Origin: CAZRIP01 sp964600165
GTDB taxonomy: Bacteria; Elusimicrobiota; Elusimicrobia; UBA1565; UBA9628
Assembly (NCBI GenBank): GCA_964600165.1
Contig: CAZRIP010000010.1
Span: 1-54,961 of the forward strand
Direction: 5' to 3'
Length of the DNA: 54,961 nt
Positions 52,884-54,961 of the stretch are shown piece by piece. The position numbers and the translations under genes are program-made. Under the pieces are notes generated by a model that was not told where the DNA came from, did no database searches, and saw only the letters and a list, made by a program, of their open reading frames with translations. The first letter of the stretch is position 1. Each line of letters starts with the position of its first letter.

Positions 52884-53399
52884 CTAATAGATCCCTCGGA
52901 CCAGGCCTTCGACGTCGGCGCGATGGACGAAATACACGCGCCGGCCGGCGGCGTCCTTCCAGACGGAGGAGTCCTCGGACTCGTCGCGGTTGTCGCCCAG
53001 GACGAACAGGCCGTCCTCCGGGACGACGACGGGGCCGAGCGTGTCGCCTTCCAGGCGCTCGCCCGAGCGCGTGTGCTGTACGTAAGGCTCGTCGAGCTCG
53101 CGGCCGTTGACGAAAACCTTCTTCGCGCGCAGCTCGACGGCGTCGCCCGGCAGCCCGATCACGCGCTTGCCGAAGTCGCGGTCGCCGGTCCCGACCGGCG
53201 GCCGGAAGATGATGATCTCGCCCCGCCGCGGCTCCCGAAAGCGCAGCGTGAGCTTGTCTTGGACGAGCTTCGCTCCGACCTTGAGCGTCGGCTCCATCGA
53301 CGCCGAGGCGATATAGATCGGCTCGCCGAGGTAGGCCCGCCCCGCGAAGGCAACCGAGCAGGCGAAGCTCACGCACAACAACAGCCGCCACAGGCTCAT
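52884..53399 (-). CDS. lepB: Signal peptidase I
   Basis: 171 residues from ATG 53399. One N-terminal membrane helix, catalytic Ser in ASASMEPTL, catalytic Lys in DFGKRVIGLPGD, and LGDNRDESEDS near the end. Removes signal peptides from the many exported proteins of this region. A longer frame from 53456 is rejected because TATCCT (53407-53412) lies 7 nt before ATG 53399. Short for the family: only one membrane segment and minimal box E loop. Confidence 0.94.
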   Translation of the reverse strand: MSLWRLLLCVSFACSVAFAGRAYLGEPIYIASASMEPTLKVGAKLVQDKLTLRFREPRRGEIIIFRPPVGTGDRDFGKRVIGLPGDAVELRAKKVFVNGRELDEPYVQHTRSGERLEGDTLGPVVVPEDGLFVLGDNRDESEDSSVWKDAAGRRVYFVHRADVEGLVRGIY

Positions 53400-53406
53400 T
53401 TGGGTA

Positions 53407-53435
53407 AGGATAGGTCCTGACTCCTTATATTTCAA
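53407..53435 (-). promoter_or_regulatory. lepB promoter
   Basis: TTGAAA (53430-53435), 17-nt spacer, TATCCT (53407-53412), 7 nt to ATG 53399. Its -35 lies 3 nt from the -35 of the tRNA-tuf promoter on the other strand. Confidence 0.7.
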
Positions 53436-53438
53436 GGT

Positions 53439-53468
53439 TTGACACGCTCGCGTCATTTTCGCTATACT
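53439..53468 (+). promoter_or_regulatory. tRNA-tuf operon promoter
   Basis: TTGACA (53439-53444), 18-nt spacer, TATACT (53463-53468). About 80 nt upstream of tRNA-Gly. Back to back with the lepB promoter. Confidence 0.8.
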
Positions 53469-53548
53469 TTCGTTCCCGCCTGATAAGTTCGTAAGGCTTC
53501 CTGACGCTCCGAAGCGGAAGGGTCGTTTGCCCGGGCGGGGGACGCAGT

Positions 53549-53619
53549 GCGGGCGTAGTTCAATGGTAGAACGTCAGCCTTCCAAGCTGATCACGTGGGT
53601 TCGATTCCCATCGCCCGCT
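53549..53619 (+). tRNA. tRNA-Gly (TCC)
   Basis: Acceptor GCGGGCG/CGCCCGC, anticodon stem TCAGC/GCTGA with loop CTTCCAA (anticodon TCC), T arm GTGGG-TTCGATT-CCCAT. CCA not encoded. Confidence 0.95.
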
Positions 53620-53644
53620 CCGGATCTCGGTCTGGGGTTTTGAC

Positions 53645-53717
53645 GCTGGGATAGCTCAGCTGGTAGAGCATCTCCATGGTAAGGAGAAGGTCGCGGGTTC
53701 AAATCCCGTTCCCAGCT
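53645..53717 (+). tRNA. tRNA-Thr (GGT)
   Basis: Acceptor GCTGGGA/TCCCAGC, anticodon stem TCTCC/GGAGA with loop ATGGTAA (anticodon GGT), T arm GCGGG-TTCAAAT-CCCGT. 25 nt after tRNA-Gly, 66 nt before tuf. Confidence 0.95.
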
Positions 53718-53783
53718 AGTTTTGGACGGCGGGAAAATTGTAGGATCAGCTAAAGATTTTAAGACCAATGAAGGAGCTCATCA

Positions 53784-54961
<1,178 letters not shown>

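Overview
This is a GC-rich (roughly two-thirds G+C) stretch of bacterial chromosome, densely packed with housekeeping genes: arginine and heme synthesis, aconitase, a glyoxylate-shunt enzyme, RNase P RNA, tRNAs, EF-Tu and signal peptidase I. I see no phage, insertion sequence, conjugation or CRISPR region. The gene mix suggests a Gram-negative member of a poorly cultured phylum. It combines a Bacteroidetes-like arg gene order, DUF164 zinc-ribbon and DUF3014 proteins, and secreted Ala/Pro-rich leaders fused to otherwise ordinary domains. Elusimicrobiota is my best guess, but it is an inference from gene content and not a demonstrated placement.

Layout. 1-8.7 kb: DEAD-box helicase, yeast-type cytosine deaminase, secreted tandem FKBP, CoA-binding and zinc-ribbon proteins, a malate synthase-isocitrate lyase fusion, then an ECF sigma / membrane protein / beta-helix membrane protein operon. 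8.8-17.9 kb: a nine-gene arginine operon (argR-argG-X-argC-argD-argF'-argB-argE-argH). Every junction is a 4-nt NTGA overlap. The transcarbamylase is of the N-acyl-ornithine type, and gene X is an unassigned P-loop protein. 18-26 kb: aconitase, LOG, TMBIM protein, PII-like protein, FAD oxidase, NYN nuclease and a receptor-like TPR-Ser/Thr kinase. 26-33 kb: EVE protein, aldehyde dehydrogenase, hemL, a cytidylate-kinase-like protein, hemB and an IMPDH-like protein. 33-40 kb: rnpB, DUF164 protein, CbiX-like chelatase, DUF3014 protein, a GHL10 lipoprotein and an amino-acid permease with a secreted N-terminal domain. 40-46 kb: rhodanese, flavin monooxygenase, aldo/keto reductase, a glycoamylase-DUF1861 fusion and a Lys-rich secreted protein. 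46-55 kb: tRNA-Val, methyltransferase, two GT-C membrane glycosyltransferases, thioredoxin-TPR protein, lytic transglycosylase, signal peptidase I, then tRNA-Gly, tRNA-Thr and tuf (cut by the window edge).

Two signals cut across the window. First, about twenty genes carry a sigma70-type -10 box ending only 5-7 nt before the start codon, often with a -35 box 17 nt upstream. Leaderless transcription therefore looks common here, and it corrects several start codons. Second, short extragenic palindromes of at least three sequence families sit between genes, twice as a side-by-side composite, like REP/BIME elements.

The strongest leads for new biology are gene X in the acyl-ornithine arginine operon, the malate synthase-isocitrate lyase fusion, the IMPDH-like protein lacking the Arg-Tyr dyad, the glycoamylase-DUF1861 fusion, and the ECF/beta-helix envelope operon.
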